From Novosphingobium sp. (GTDB lineage Bacteria > Pseudomonadota > Alphaproteobacteria > Sphingomonadales > Sphingomonadaceae), in assembly GCF_020852455.1 (NCBI RefSeq), contig NZ_JADZAT010000010.1, forward strand, positions 434,001 through 498,000: a DNA stretch of 64,000 nt. The letters are read 5' to 3'. Both the position numbers and the translations under genes were made by a program. This document shows positions 7,677-16,508 of the stretch, in pieces; the first letter of the stretch is position 1, and each line of letters starts with the position of its first letter. The notes beneath the pieces are model-generated. The model made no database searches. It saw nothing but the letters and a program-made list of their open reading frames with translations, and was not told the origin of the DNA.

Positions 7677-8474
7677 ATGACCGAAACCGCCTATGCCAAG
7701 ATCAACCTCGCGCTGCATGTCCGCAAGCGGCGCGAGGATGGCTATCACGAGCTTGAGACGCTGTTCGCCTTTGTCGATGCCGGCGATGTGCTGAGCGTTA
7801 CTGCCGCACCGCAGGACAGCCTGCGGACGCTTGGTGAGTTTGCCGGTTCGCTCGACAATCCGTTTGGCAACATCGTGATGAAGGCGCTGGGCGCGCTGCC
7901 CCGGCAACAGGGCTGGACGGTGACGCTGGAGAAGAACCTGCCGGTCGCTGCCGGGCTGGGCGGGGGCTCTGCCGATGCCGGGGCGCTGTTCCGGCTGGTC
8001 GAGCGCGAACAGGGCCTGCCCGATGATTGGCAAGCACGCGCAGCCAGACTGGGTGCGGATGTTCCGGCTTGCGTGCGAAGTGAAACCTGCGTGGGGCGCG
8101 GCACGGGGACTGAGCTTGAGCTGGTCGAAAGCGATCTCACCGGGATGCCCGTACTGCTGGTCAACCCGCGCGTACCGCTCAGCACGGCGGCGGTGTTCAA
8201 GGGCTGGGACGGGGTGGATCGCGGGCCGATGCCCGAAGACGCGGTTTCGGCGATTGCGCGCGGTGGGCGCAACGATCTGGAATCGCCGGCAATCGCGCTT
8301 TGTCCGGCGATCGCCGACGTGCTGGCGGCGTTGCGCGATACCCAGCCGTGGCTGGCGCGGATGTCAGGCTCGGGCGCGACCTGCTTTGCCCTATATGAAA
8401 GTGCCGAGACGCGCGACCGGGCGCAGGCGGTGATGCCGCGCGAATGGTGGACCATGGCGGGGGCGCTGCGATGA
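7677..8474 (+). CDS. ispE: 4-diphosphocytidyl-2-C-methyl-D-erythritol kinase
   Basis: A 265-residue GHMP kinase that phosphorylates CDP-methylerythritol in the non-mevalonate isoprenoid pathway. TAYAKINLALHV at the N terminus holds the conserved Lys, PVAAGLGGGSADAGA is the ATP-binding glycine loop, and MSGSGATCFALY is the third GHMP motif. The length is somewhat short but normal for alphaproteobacteria. The stop overlaps the ATG of the N-formylglutamate amidohydrolase gene (ATGA), so the two are translationally coupled. Confidence 0.95.
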   Translation: MTETAYAKINLALHVRKRREDGYHELETLFAFVDAGDVLSVTAAPQDSLRTLGEFAGSLDNPFGNIVMKALGALPRQQGWTVTLEKNLPVAAGLGGGSADAGALFRLVEREQGLPDDWQARAARLGADVPACVRSETCVGRGTGTELELVESDLTGMPVLLVNPRVPLSTAAVFKGWDGVDRGPMPEDAVSAIARGGRNDLESPAIALCPAIADVLAALRDTQPWLARMSGSGATCFALYESAETRDRAQAVMPREWWTMAGALR

Positions 8475-9196
8475 GCGAGGCCTACCGCATCCTTGGCACG
8501 CCGCGCTTCGGCGGGATACTGGTGGTGTCCGACCATGCCAGCAACCACGTTCCCGATGACATCGACCTGGGCATCCACGCTGAGATCCTGACCCAGCATG
8601 TGGCGGTCGATATTGGCGTCGCCGAAGTCGGCGCGATCATGGCCCAGCGCCCCGGGATTGCCGCATTCCAGGCCCAGGTCAGCCGGCTGGTCTGCGACGT
8701 CAACCGCGAACCGCATGCCCCGGCAGTGATCCCGATCGCCAGCGATGGTCACGCCATCCCCGGCAACATGATCGACCATGCCGGGCATCTGGCGCGGCTC
8801 GAACGGTTCTTTCACCCCTATCACGCCGCCTTTGCCGCCTTGCTCGACTCTGCGCCGCCCGCGCTGATCGTCTCGCTGCACAGCTTCACCCCGTGCCTGG
8901 CCACCCACCCGGACGAACCGCGTCCGTGGCAAGTCGGCGTGCTCTACAACCAGGACGACCGCGCCGCCCGGATCGCGATCCCACTGCTTGAGGCCGAAGG
9001 GCTGGTGGTGGGCGACCAGCAACCCTATTCCGGGCAGCTGCTCAACTACACCATGAACCGCCATGCCGAGGCCGATGGACGGCCCTATCTGGGCATCGAA
9101 GTGCGTCAGGACGAGATCGGCGATCCGGCCGGGCAGGCGCTCTGGGCCGAGCGGCTGGCGCGGATTGGCAATGAGGTCGCCTTGCGGCTGGAATAG
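8471..9196 (+). CDS. N-formylglutamate amidohydrolase
   Basis: A 241-residue member of the N-formylglutamate amidohydrolase (HutG/FGase) family, which releases formate from N-formylglutamate or related amides. Signature elements are VVSDHASNHVPDD near the N terminus, VSRLVCDVNREP, and the SLHSFTP motif in the middle, which carry the conserved His and Asp. There are no histidine-degradation genes around it, so the physiological substrate is open. The ATG at 8471 overlaps the ispE stop; an upstream frame to 8444 would lie inside ispE. A hairpin repeat starts five bases after its stop. Confidence 0.88.
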   Translation: MSEAYRILGTPRFGGILVVSDHASNHVPDDIDLGIHAEILTQHVAVDIGVAEVGAIMAQRPGIAAFQAQVSRLVCDVNREPHAPAVIPIASDGHAIPGNMIDHAGHLARLERFFHPYHAAFAALLDSAPPALIVSLHSFTPCLATHPDEPRPWQVGVLYNQDDRAARIAIPLLEAEGLVVGDQQPYSGQLLNYTMNRHAEADGRPYLGIEVRQDEIGDPAGQALWAERLARIGNEVALRLE

Positions 9197-9200
9197 AAAT

Positions 9201-9348
9201 TCGCGGGCAAAGGCGCAAAGGCGCAAAGAGGTATTTCGGGCCGCAGGCCATACTGCACATCGCGCGGGTGCTGCCGCGGACAAAGTTGAAATCAAAGGGC
9301 GGCTTCGCCGCGGGCGCAACATCTTTGCGCCTTTACGCCTTTGCGCGA
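9201..9348. repeat. GCGCAAAG-octamer hairpin element, copy 1
   Basis: The left arm (9201-9230) holds tandem GCGCAAAG-type octamers. The right arm (9323-9348) is its reverse complement with one mismatch and a two-base indel. The interior contains the small hairpin GCGGCTTCGCCGC at 9299-9311. The element begins five bases after the amidohydrolase stop and lies upstream of ilvD. Two further elements with the same architecture but different octamers are at 12651-12824 and 16368-16508. Confidence 0.75.
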
Positions 9349-9413
9349 GACAATCTTCTTCTTGACCCACCACTCCAACCTCGCAAGAGCGGAACCGAAA
9401 TGGAGTCCTGCCA

Positions 9414-11258
9414 ATGCCTGCCTATCGTTCCCGCACCTCCACCCATGGCCGCAACATGGCCGGCGCGCGCGGGCTGTGGCGGGCGACGGGGATGAAGGAC
9501 AGCGATTTCGGCAAGCCGATCGTCGCAGTGGTCAACAGCTTCACCCAGTTCGTGCCGGGCCATGTCCACCTCAAGGACCTGGGCCAGATGGTCGCGCGCG
9601 AGATTGAGGCGGCGGGCGGCGTGGCCAAGGAATTCAACACCATCGCAGTCGATGACGGGATCGCGATGGGCCACGATGGCATGCTCTATTCGCTGCCCAG
9701 CCGCGACCTGATCGCGGATTCGGTCGAATACATGGTCAACGCGCACTGCGCTGATGCGATGGTCTGCATCTCGAACTGCGACAAGATCACGCCCGGCATG
9801 CTGATGGCAGCGTTGCGGATCAACATCCCGGTGGTGTTCGTTTCGGGCGGGCCGATGGAAGCGGGCAAGGTGGTGCTGCGCGGCAAGGAAGTGGCGCTCG
9901 ACCTGGTCGATGCGATGGTCGCCGCCGCCGACGAAGCCTATACCGACGAGGAAGTGCAGACGATCGAGCGTTCGGCCTGCCCGACCTGCGGCTCGTGCTC
10001 GGGCATGTTCACCGCCAATTCGATGAATTGCCTGACCGAGGCACTGGGCCTGTCGCTGCCGGGCAATGGCTCGCAGCTGGCCACCCATGCCGACCGCAAG
10101 GGCCTGTTCCTCCAGGCGGGCCGCCTCGCGGTGGAGCTGTGCCGGCGGTATTACGAACAGGACGACGAAAGCGTTCTGCCGCGCACAATCGCCAGCTTCG
10201 AAGCCTTCGAGAACGCAATCGCGCTGGATATCGCGATGGGCGGATCGACCAACACGGTCCTGCACCTGCTGGCTGCCGCCGAGGAGGCCGGGGTGGACTT
10301 CACCATGCAGGACATTGACCGGATGAGCCGCAAGGTGCCGTGCCTCAGCAAGGTGGCTCCGGCCAAGAGCGACGTCCACATGGAAGATGTTCACCGGGCC
10401 GGCGGGATCATGGCGATTTTGGGTGAACTTGATCGCGCCGGGCTGCTCCACACCGATCTGCCAACGGTTCACAGCCGCACTCTGGGCGATGCGCTCAACG
10501 CCTGGGACATCAAGCGCACCAACGATCCGGCGGTGCAGACCTTCTTCAAGGCCGCGCCCGGCGGGGTGCCAAGCCAGACCGCCTTCAGCCAGGACCGCCG
10601 CTGGGCGGAACTCGATACCGACCGCGAGAATGGCGTGATCCGTTCGAAGGAGCATGCTTTCAGCCAGGATGGCGGCCTTGCCGTGCTTTACGGCAACATC
10701 GCGCTGGAAGGCTGCATCGTGAAGACCGCCGGGGTGGATGAGAGCATTCTCAAGTTTTCCGGCCCGGCGAAGGTCTATGAGAGCCAGGACGCCGCGGTCA
10801 CCGCGATCCTGACCGGGCAGGTCGTCGAAGGCGATGTGGTGGTGATCCGCTATGAAGGGCCCAAGGGCGGGCCGGGCATGCAGGAAATGCTCTATCCCAC
10901 CAGCTATCTCAAATCGAAGGGGCTGGGGAAGGCCTGCGCGCTGCTGACCGACGGGCGCTTTTCGGGCGGCACATCGGGCCTGTCGATCGGCCATGTCTCA
11001 CCCGAAGCGGCCGAGGGCGGGGCAATCGGGCTGGTGCGCAGCGGCGATAGGATCGAGATCGACATTCCCGGACGCAGCATCAATCTGGCAGTCAGCGACG
11101 CCGAGCTGGCCCAGCGCCGCGCCGAACAGGACGCAAAAGGCTGGCAGCCCGAGAAGGAGCGCCCGCGCAAGGTCTCGGTCGCACTGCAGGCCTATGCCGC
11201 GATGACCACCAGCGCCGCGCGCGGCGCGGTGCGCGATATCTCGCAGCTCAAGAAGTGA
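9414..11258 (+). CDS. ilvD: dihydroxy-acid dehydratase
   Basis: A 614-residue IlvD, which dehydrates 2,3-dihydroxy-isovalerate and -3-methylvalerate in branched-chain amino acid synthesis. The iron-sulfur ligands lie in [10 protein letters not shown] and [17 protein letters not shown]. The C-terminal domain has [17 protein letters not shown], with the catalytic serine region. The ATG at 9414 has a GGAG eight bases upstream. The gene overlaps the next frame by GTGA, coupling it to nnr. The spacer before it is occupied by an octamer hairpin element; no leader peptide or attenuator is evident. Confidence 0.97.
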   Translation: MPAYRSRTSTHGRNMAGARGLWRATGMKDSDFGKPIVAVVNSFTQFVPGHVHLKDLGQMVAREIEAAGGVAKEFNTIAVDDGIAMGHDGMLYSLPSRDLIADSVEYMVNAHCADAMVCISNCDKITPGMLMAALRINIPVVFVSGGPMEAGKVVLRGKEVALDLVDAMVAAADEAYTDEEVQTIERSACPTCGSCSGMFTANSMNCLTEALGLSLPGNGSQLATHADRKGLFLQAGRLAVELCRRYYEQDDESVLPRTIASFEAFENAIALDIAMGGSTNTVLHLLAAAEEAGVDFTMQDIDRMSRKVPCLSKVAPAKSDVHMEDVHRAGGIMAILGELDRAGLLHTDLPTVHSRTLGDALNAWDIKRTNDPAVQTFFKAAPGGVPSQTAFSQDRRWAELDTDRENGVIRSKEHAFSQDGGLAVLYGNIALEGCIVKTAGVDESILKFSGPAKVYESQDAAVTAILTGQVVEGDVVVIRYEGPKGGPGMQEMLYPTSYLKSKGLGKACALLTDGRFSGGTSGLSIGHVSPEAAEGGAIGLVRSGDRIEIDIPGRSINLAVSDAELAQRRAEQDAKGWQPEKERPRKVSVALQAYAAMTTSAARGAVRDISQLKK

Positions 11259-12643
11259 GCGCCGCCGATCAGGTCCTAACAGTCGCGCAAATGCGCGATG
11301 CCGAAGCGTCGCTGATCGCAGACGGAACCTCTGTCGATGAACTGATGCAGCGCGCCGGGCGCGGGGCGGCGGAATGGGTCTGGCGGCTGGCCGGCGGGCG
11401 CGCGGTGACAGTGCTGTGTGGCCCCGGCAACAATGGCGGCGATGGCTGGGTGATTGCCGAAGCAATCCGCACGCGCGGCGGTGAAGTTGCGGTGATCGCC
11501 GCAGCCGAACCGGCGACCGACGCAGCCAGGACCGCCCGCGCGCTCTATCGCGGCCAGGTTGTTACCGATCACCAGGGCGAAGTGCTGGTCGATTGCCTGT
11601 TTGGCTCGGGCCTGACCCGCCCGCTTGGAGCGGATCACTGCGCGCTGCTGAGCCGCCTGGCTGCCAGCCACCGGCATATCGTGGCGATCGACCTGCCCAG
11701 CGGGATCGACGCCGATCTTGGCTTGCCGCTCAATCGTGACCTGCCGCGCTATGATCTGACGATCGCCCTGGGGGCGTGGAAAGCGGCGCACTTCCTGATG
11801 CCCGCAGCGGCCACGATGGGTACGCTCAAGCTGGTCGATATCGGCGTGGCTGCGGTCGCCGGTGCGGCTCAGGCGATTGCCCGCCCGCACTTCGCCGCGC
11901 CCGGTGCCGATGCTCACAAGTACACGCGCGGGCTGCTGGGGCTGGTGGTCGGCGCGATGCCGGGTGCCGCACTGCTCGCTGCGCAGGCCGCGCAAGGGGC
12001 GGGGGCGGGCTATGTCCGGCTCCACGCCGACGCGCCGCTGGCAGTGCCCAACGAACTGGTGGTCAGCACCCAGCCGCTTGCCGATGCCTTGTCCGACAAG
12101 CGCCTGGCTGCACTGCTGATCGGCCCCGGGCTGGGCCGCGACGGCCCTGCGCGCGAGAAGTTGACGCTGGCGCTGGCCGAACAGGTGCCGGCAGTGCTCG
12201 ATGCCGATGCGCTGGTGCTGCTCGCTCCGCGCCTGCTGGCCGAACACCGCGCGCCGCTGATCGCCACCCCGCACGAAGGCGAACTGCTCGCGCTGGAACG
12301 GGCCTGGGAGCTCGACGGCGCGGGCAGCAAGGTCGAACGCGCCACGGCGCTGGCGCTCGCCAGCGACATGGTGGTGGTGGCCAAAGGCGCCGATACCGTG
12401 ATCGCCGCCCCCGATGGCCGCCTGGCGCTGGCCCACCGCGCTTCCAGCTGGCTCTCCACTGCCGGGACCGGAGACGTGCTCGCGGGAACGATCGCCAGCC
12501 GCCTGGCAACCGCCGCAGATCCGTTCGATGCCGCCTGCCAGGGTGTCTGGCTGCACGGAGAGGCAGCGCGGTTGGCCGGACAGGCATTCTCAGCCGGGCA
12601 GCTTGCCGAAAAGGTGAGGGTGGCCTACGCGGCTTGCTTGTGA
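11255..12643 (+). CDS. nnr: bifunctional NAD(P)H-hydrate repair enzyme (epimerase/dehydratase)
   Basis: A 462-residue fusion that repairs damaged NAD(P)H hydrates. The N-terminal YjeF_N domain (roughly residues 1-200) has the [12 protein letters not shown] loop and VDCLFGSGL. The C-terminal ADP-dependent dehydratase domain has [17 protein letters not shown] and [15 protein letters not shown]. The start is a GTG at 11255 that overlaps the ilvD stop (GTGA). An octamer hairpin element begins eight bases after its stop codon. Confidence 0.93.
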   Translation: MSAADQVLTVAQMRDAEASLIADGTSVDELMQRAGRGAAEWVWRLAGGRAVTVLCGPGNNGGDGWVIAEAIRTRGGEVAVIAAAEPATDAARTARALYRGQVVTDHQGEVLVDCLFGSGLTRPLGADHCALLSRLAASHRHIVAIDLPSGIDADLGLPLNRDLPRYDLTIALGAWKAAHFLMPAAATMGTLKLVDIGVAAVAGAAQAIARPHFAAPGADAHKYTRGLLGLVVGAMPGAALLAAQAAQGAGAGYVRLHADAPLAVPNELVVSTQPLADALSDKRLAALLIGPGLGRDGPAREKLTLALAEQVPAVLDADALVLLAPRLLAEHRAPLIATPHEGELLALERAWELDGAGSKVERATALALASDMVVVAKGADTVIAAPDGRLALAHRASSWLSTAGTGDVLAGTIASRLATAADPFDAACQGVWLHGEAARLAGQAFSAGQLAEKVRVAYAACL

Positions 12644-12650
12644 TTTTTTG

Positions 12651-12824
12651 GTTCACGCAGAGGGCGCAGAGAAGAAGCAGAGGCGCAGAGATATAGTGTT
12701 TGCGGCGAAGCCGCTCTCCAGATTTGGGCGTCGCTAATGTCGCTAGCTCGAAAATGGAGAGCCGCCTTTGGCGGATTGCTAAACATCTCTGCGCCTCCCT
12801 CTTCTTCTCTGTGATCTCTGCGTG
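12651..12824. repeat. GCGCAGAG-octamer hairpin element, copy 2
   Basis: The left arm 12651-12692 carries CGCAGAG-type units, and the right arm 12785-12824 is close to its reverse complement with small indels. The interior has GCGGCGAAGCCGC at 12702-12714, the same small hairpin as in copy 1 on the opposite strand, and GCCGCCTTTGGCGG near 12771. It begins eight bases after the nnr stop and ends before the RlmD-like start. The right arm overlaps a possible upstream ATG at 12822, which is why I reject that start. Confidence 0.75.
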
Positions 12825-12848
12825 CCCCCCTTCAGGCGCACCATATCG

Positions 12849-14099
12849 ATGACCACCGAACCGATCATCCGCATCGCCGCCAAGGGCGATGGCGTCACCA
12901 CCTCGGGCCGCTTTGCCTGGGGAGCGGCGCCGGGTGACCTGCTGCGCGAAGACGGCAGCCTTGAATGGGGGCCGCACCACGTTACCCCGCCGTGCCGGCA
13001 CTTCGGCCAGTGCGGCGGGTGCCAGTTGCAGCAGCTTGATGACCAGAGCCTGGGCGAATTCGTTGCCGCGCGGGTCAGCAATGCATCGACCTCGCAGGAA
13101 CTGGGAGCGGAGCGGATCGCGGAACCGCACCTGTCACCGCTGCACAGCCGCCGCCGGGCTTCGCTGAAGGCGGTGTCGAGCAGTGGACGGGTGGTTCTGG
13201 GTTACAACGAGGCACGCTCGAACCGGGTGGTCGAACTGGCGGAATGCCCGGTGCTGCGGCCAGAACTGGCGGCGCTGCTGGGTCCGCTGCGCAAGCTGCT
13301 GGTCGCGCTGGGGCAGGGCCAGGCCGCGCCAAAGGGGCGGGGCAAGGCCAAAGGCAAGCATGCCATGCCGCGGATGGCCGCTGACGTCGAACTGACCCTG
13401 ACCGATCAGGGCGTGGACCTTGGCATCAAGGGCCTCAGCGCCGAAGGACTGGCATTGACCGAGGCCTTGCTCGCGTTTGCCGGTGCCCACGGCCTCGCAC
13501 GGATCACTGTGGATGGCGGCTACGGCCCCGATGTGGTGTGGGAGCCTGAGCCGGTGACGGTGACGCTCTCGGGCGTGGCGGTGCCGTTCCCACCGGGCAG
13601 TTTCCTGCAGGCGACGGACGATGGCGAGACGGCGCTGGTCGCTGCCGCGCGTGAATGGCTGGCGGGGGCTGCCAGTGTGGCGGACCTGTTTGCCGGGCTG
13701 GGCACCTTCGCCTTCGCGCTCGCCGGGCCGCAGTGCAAGGTGCTGGCGGTGGAGGCCGCGCGCGATACCAGCGCGGCCTGCGCTTTGGCCGCCGGGCGTG
13801 CGCAAGTGCCGGTCCATGCGCTGCACCGCGACCTGTTCCGCAATCCGCTGCTGCCCGAAGAGCTCAACCGCTTTGCCGCCGTACTGCTCGATCCGCCCCG
13901 CGCCGGTGCGCGCGAACAGGTTGAGCGGATCGCGCAAAGCGATGTGCCGCGCGTCGTCTATATCAGCTGCAACCCTTCAAGCTGGGCGCGCGATGCGGCT
14001 ATGCTGATTGAGGCCGGATACCGCCTGGCCGACCTGCGCCCGGTGGGGCAGTTCAGGTGGTCCACCCACGTGGAATTGGCGAGTTTGTTTGTGCGGTAA
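12849..14099 (+). CDS. RlmD-like class I SAM-dependent RNA (uracil-5-)methyltransferase
   Basis: A 416-residue TrmA/RlmD-family enzyme that methylates uracil C5 in RNA, probably 23S rRNA. The N-terminal part carries a cluster-type cysteine motif CRHFGQCGGCQLQQL. The SAM-binding region is VADLFAGLGTFAFAL, then LLDPPRAGAREQ. The catalytic cysteine is in YISCNPSSWARD near the C terminus, and it ends with FRWSTHVELASLF. I chose the ATG at 12849 because the frame upstream overlaps the repeat arm. The exact target uridine (1939, 747 or tRNA 54) cannot be read from sequence. Confidence 0.88.
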   Translation: MTTEPIIRIAAKGDGVTTSGRFAWGAAPGDLLREDGSLEWGPHHVTPPCRHFGQCGGCQLQQLDDQSLGEFVAARVSNASTSQELGAERIAEPHLSPLHSRRRASLKAVSSSGRVVLGYNEARSNRVVELAECPVLRPELAALLGPLRKLLVALGQGQAAPKGRGKAKGKHAMPRMAADVELTLTDQGVDLGIKGLSAEGLALTEALLAFAGAHGLARITVDGGYGPDVVWEPEPVTVTLSGVAVPFPPGSFLQATDDGETALVAAAREWLAGAASVADLFAGLGTFAFALAGPQCKVLAVEAARDTSAACALAAGRAQVPVHALHRDLFRNPLLPEELNRFAAVLLDPPRAGAREQVERIAQSDVPRVVYISCNPSSWARDAAMLIEAGYRLADLRPVGQFRWSTHVELASLFVR

Positions 14100-14107
14100 C
14101 ACCAGAC

Positions 14108-14140
14108 CCTCCCCATTTGCGCTTCGCGAAAATGGAGAGG
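14108..14140. terminator. bidirectional hairpin between convergent genes
   Basis: CCTCCCCATTT pairs with AAATGGAGAGG (one mismatch) around an inner GCGCTTCGCG hairpin. It sits exactly between the convergent stops of the RlmD-like and RluE-like genes, so a two-way terminator is the natural reading, although there is no long T run. The arms resemble other G-rich intergenic palindromes here and it may instead be a REP-type repeat. Confidence 0.5.
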
Positions 14141-14142
14141 AT

Positions 14143-14688
14143 CTAGCTGGCCTCAACCTCCCGCCATTCCCCCGGCGCCAGCCCGTCGAGCGACCAGTCC
14201 CCGATCTGCCACCTGACCAATCGCAGCGTCGGATGACCCGCCGCGGCAGTCATCCGGCGGACCTGGCGGTTCTTGCCCTCGCGGATGGTCAGGCGGATCC
14301 AGCTGTCGGGCACGGTCTTGCGGAACCGCACCGGTGGATCGCGCGGCCAGAGTGCGGGTGGGGCGATCCGTTCAGCAAGGGCAGGGCGGGTCATGCCGTC
14401 CTTCAGCTCCACCCCGCGCTGCAGCCGGTCCAGCGCCGATTCGTCAGGCTCGCCTTCCACTTGCACCAGGTAGGTCTTGGCCAGCTTGAACTTCGGATCG
14501 GCGATCCGCGCCTGCAACGTGCCATCATCGGTCAACAGCAGCAGCCCCTCGCTATCGGTATCGAGCCGCCCGGCGGGATAGACCCCAGGGACTTTCACGT
14601 ACTGCGCCAGCGTCGGCTTGTCAGAGCCGTCCGCGCTGAACTGGCACAGCACACCATAGGGTTTGTTGAACAGGATCAGGCGGAACAT
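14143..14688 (-). CDS. RluE-like 23S rRNA pseudouridine synthase (RsuA family)
   Basis: A 181-residue pseudouridine synthase of the RsuA/RluB/RluE group. The N-terminal [14 protein letters not shown] is the first conserved motif, the catalytic Asp is in [15 protein letters not shown], and [23 protein letters not shown] is the third. It lacks an S4 domain, and this short length fits RluE (23S position 2457) best. It converges with the RlmD-like methyltransferase gene, so two rRNA modification genes share a terminator region. Confidence 0.88.
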   Translation of the reverse strand: MFRLILFNKPYGVLCQFSADGSDKPTLAQYVKVPGVYPAGRLDTDSEGLLLLTDDGTLQARIADPKFKLAKTYLVQVEGEPDESALDRLQRGVELKDGMTRPALAERIAPPALWPRDPPVRFRKTVPDSWIRLTIREGKNRQVRRMTAAAGHPTLRLVRWQIGDWSLDGLAPGEWREVEAS

Positions 14689-14806
14689 GGTGAGGGCCTA
14701 GGGGGAAACAAAACAATTGCAACCGTTCAGTCAGTTCGAAACTATGTAATAGCTCTCCGCGCTTTAGTTCTGGTGGTCCGGCGACCAATCATATAATTTG
14801 TTACCC

Positions 14807-15652
14807 ATGACCCGAATATCGCCGAAACTACTTCTGGCCGTTGCAGGACTGCTCATTGCCGGTTCGTCGCATGCCCAGACGATGACGCCAACAGACGAAA
14901 CTGCCGTTCAGCAGGCGCTCAATCGGGGGCAGCTGATTTACGCCTTTGATCAGGCAGCGTGGCACGCCACCGATGCGCTGCTTGCTGATGCAAAGCGGCT
15001 TGGTCGAACCGGTGATCTGGGGGCGAAGTTCGGCGGTTGGATTGTTCGGCCCAAGGACTCCGAGACTCTGGAAGTGCTGTTTTTCGAGAGGGAACCTGGC
15101 TCACCGAACGTGCTGTATCGCGCGATTACCTCGGCAAGTGGTGATGTGGTCCGCTCGCATGGGTTTGTCGATGAGAATTCGCAGCAGTTCGATGCCCAGG
15201 CTTTGCGAATGATCACAGCCAGGCGGGCCGGTATCGAGGCCATGATGAAGCAGGGAATCCTGCGCTGTGCATCGGCTCAGTTCAATTCCATTGTCCTGCC
15301 ACCAGAAACGCCGGAGGGGCCAATTCCGGTCTATCTGCTGTCACCCCAGACCGACTTGGCTAAAGTACCGTTCGGCGGCCACGCGAGGGTTCTTATCGCT
15401 GCTGATGGTACTGTTGGGCCGGTGCATTCCTTTACGAAGGGCTGTCTGGACCTACCTACGCGCAATGCCAAGAATGCGCCGGTCATGTCGATGGCTACAC
15501 TCGTCCTCGATCCGCACCCAACGGAAGTGAGCGTTTTTACAATGCTTGCCGCAGGGCTGCCGCTGTATATCGCAACACCGGATCGCCGTATCTGGATACT
15601 TGATTCCCCGGATGGAAAGGCGAAGATCAGTCTGCTCCAATCGGACAAGTAA
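14807..15652 (+). CDS. secreted hypothetical protein
   Basis: A 281-residue protein with a clear signal peptide (LLLAVAGLLIAGSSHAQ), so it is exported to the periplasm or outer surface. The mature part is mixed alpha/beta with two cysteines (in GILRCAS and TKGCLDL) that could form a disulfide. I recognise no family. The ATG at 14807 is preferred; a TTG nine bases earlier is in frame. The gene is somewhat poorer in GC than the housekeeping genes. It stands alone, with an RNA-like non-coding region converging on its 3' end. Confidence 0.75.
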   Translation: MTRISPKLLLAVAGLLIAGSSHAQTMTPTDETAVQQALNRGQLIYAFDQAAWHATDALLADAKRLGRTGDLGAKFGGWIVRPKDSETLEVLFFEREPGSPNVLYRAITSASGDVVRSHGFVDENSQQFDAQALRMITARRAGIEAMMKQGILRCASAQFNSIVLPPETPEGPIPVYLLSPQTDLAKVPFGGHARVLIAADGTVGPVHSFTKGCLDLPTRNAKNAPVMSMATLVLDPHPTEVSVFTMLAAGLPLYIATPDRRIWILDSPDGKAKISLLQSDK

Positions 15653-15689
15653 CAGCGATCCGCGCCATAGCGGCCAATGGCTCCCCAAC

Positions 15690-16250
15690 GAAAATGGGGC
15701 CGGCGTTTCCGCCAGCCCCACGCTCGCCTGCATTGTGCCCGGTCGATTTTGGGCGATCGCCGTATCCGTCTGCCTCGCCTTGATCCTCTGCGCACCTCGC
15801 GGCCCGCTGCGATCTGGATCGGCTTTCCGGTGGTTCCCTAGGGAACCGGCTTTCATCGCCCGGCCACCTCGCCGGCGTCCGGTCCCGTCAGGCGGTTGGT
15901 TCCGGCCCGAAAGCCTTTCCCTTCCGCCTGGCGGTTCCGTGACTGACTGCCGCAGTGCCTTCGCTTCCGTTCCTGGAACCTAGCCGGGGCCGGGCTTCGT
16001 TGCGGTCGCTCATGGCTGCTTGCATCCAGCCTGCTGACTGCGCTGCCGCTCGCTGCATCTGCGGTTCGCCAGATTCCGCCCGAAGGCTTCCTGAGGCGTG
16101 TTTTCCAACACTGCTGCGGGCATCGCTGCCAGATCTTGAGCTTATGTTTTCCCTTTCAGTTTCAGCGGTTTCCCGCCGGAACTTCAAGTGCGGTTTCATT
16201 CTCTCGACACCTGAAAGCTGCGCCTCAAAAGTGAGTCGCACAAGCGAAAT
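15690..16250 (-). ncRNA. candidate structured non-coding RNA
   Basis: No convincing gene fits this stretch on either strand, yet it is dense in inverted repeats and ends, on the minus strand, with an intrinsic terminator at 15696-15719. Visible helices include GTGTT-loop-AACAC (16098-16111), GTTCCTGGAAC (15969-15979) and the 16-base palindrome at 15832-15847. The minus strand could encode a low-complexity 103-residue peptide (start near 16200), but its composition is unlike the neighbouring proteins. The 5' end is a guess. I compared it mentally with RNase P RNA, tmRNA and 6S RNA and found no match. Confidence 0.4.
15696..15719 (-). terminator. rho-independent terminator (minus strand)
   Basis: On the minus strand GGGGCTGGCG, GAAA loop, CGCCGGCCCC forms a ten-pair stem (one G-U pair) with a GNRA tetraloop, followed by ATTTTCGTT. 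It ends a transcript coming from the 15.7-16.25 kb region, where no protein gene is evident. It also lies just past the stop of the secreted-protein gene, for which it would lack a T run. Confidence 0.6.
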
Positions 16251-16259
16251 CGTGCGCAG

Positions 16260-16268
16260 TTATCCACA
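16260..16268 (+). promoter_or_regulatory. single consensus DnaA box
   Basis: TTATCCACA is the exact DnaA consensus. Close by (16284-16292) GGTGGACAA resembles a weak inverted box. One good box does not make an origin, and the neighbouring genes are not those of alphaproteobacterial origins, so titration or chance is more likely. It is embedded in a run of TCGCACAA-type octamers. Confidence 0.3.
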
Positions 16269-16367
16269 GCTCGTCGCACAAATGGTGGACAAGTCTGCGG
16301 ATGATCTTGTGCGCAACCGAATCCGCTTTTGGCGCGCAATTTGAGTCGCTGTGCGAGGTTCAAAATT

Positions 16368-16508
16368 GCTCGCACAAAGGCACAAAGGCACAAAGAGCAG
16401 TCGTGGCGAAGCTGCACCCAGGCCTCCAGCTTCACCTGGTTGCCTGGCGCGGGATTTTTAGCGCGGCTTCGCCGCAGTCAGCTTTGTGTCTTTGTGCGTT
16501 TTGTGCGC
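16368..16508. repeat. GCACAAAG-octamer hairpin element, copy 3
   Basis: The left arm 16368-16398 is three tandem GCACAAAG octamers. The right arm 16481-16508 is the complementary set CTTTGTGT, CTTTGTGC and a TTTTGTGC variant. The interior has GCGGCTTCGCCGC at 16463-16475, identical to copy 1. The right arm ends directly at the argG stop codon, so the element lies at the 3' end of argG (minus strand). Octamers differ from copies 1 and 2 but pairing between arms is kept. Confidence 0.75.

Noticed and set aside
9380..9413. Hairpin hiding the ilvD ribosome binding site (ACTCCA with TGGAGT)
   Set aside because: Only six pairs across a loop of more than 20 bases, too weak to be convincing compared with the stem at 53326-53352.
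15452..15856. Minus-strand 134-residue frame over the secreted-protein 3' end and the RNA candidate
   Set aside because: It runs across the intrinsic terminator and antisense into a signal-peptide-bearing gene; low-complexity translation without a start signal.
16260..16292. Replication origin
   Set aside because: Only one perfect DnaA box and one poor one, no AT-rich unwinding region and none of the usual alphaproteobacterial origin neighbours. Kept only as a single box.
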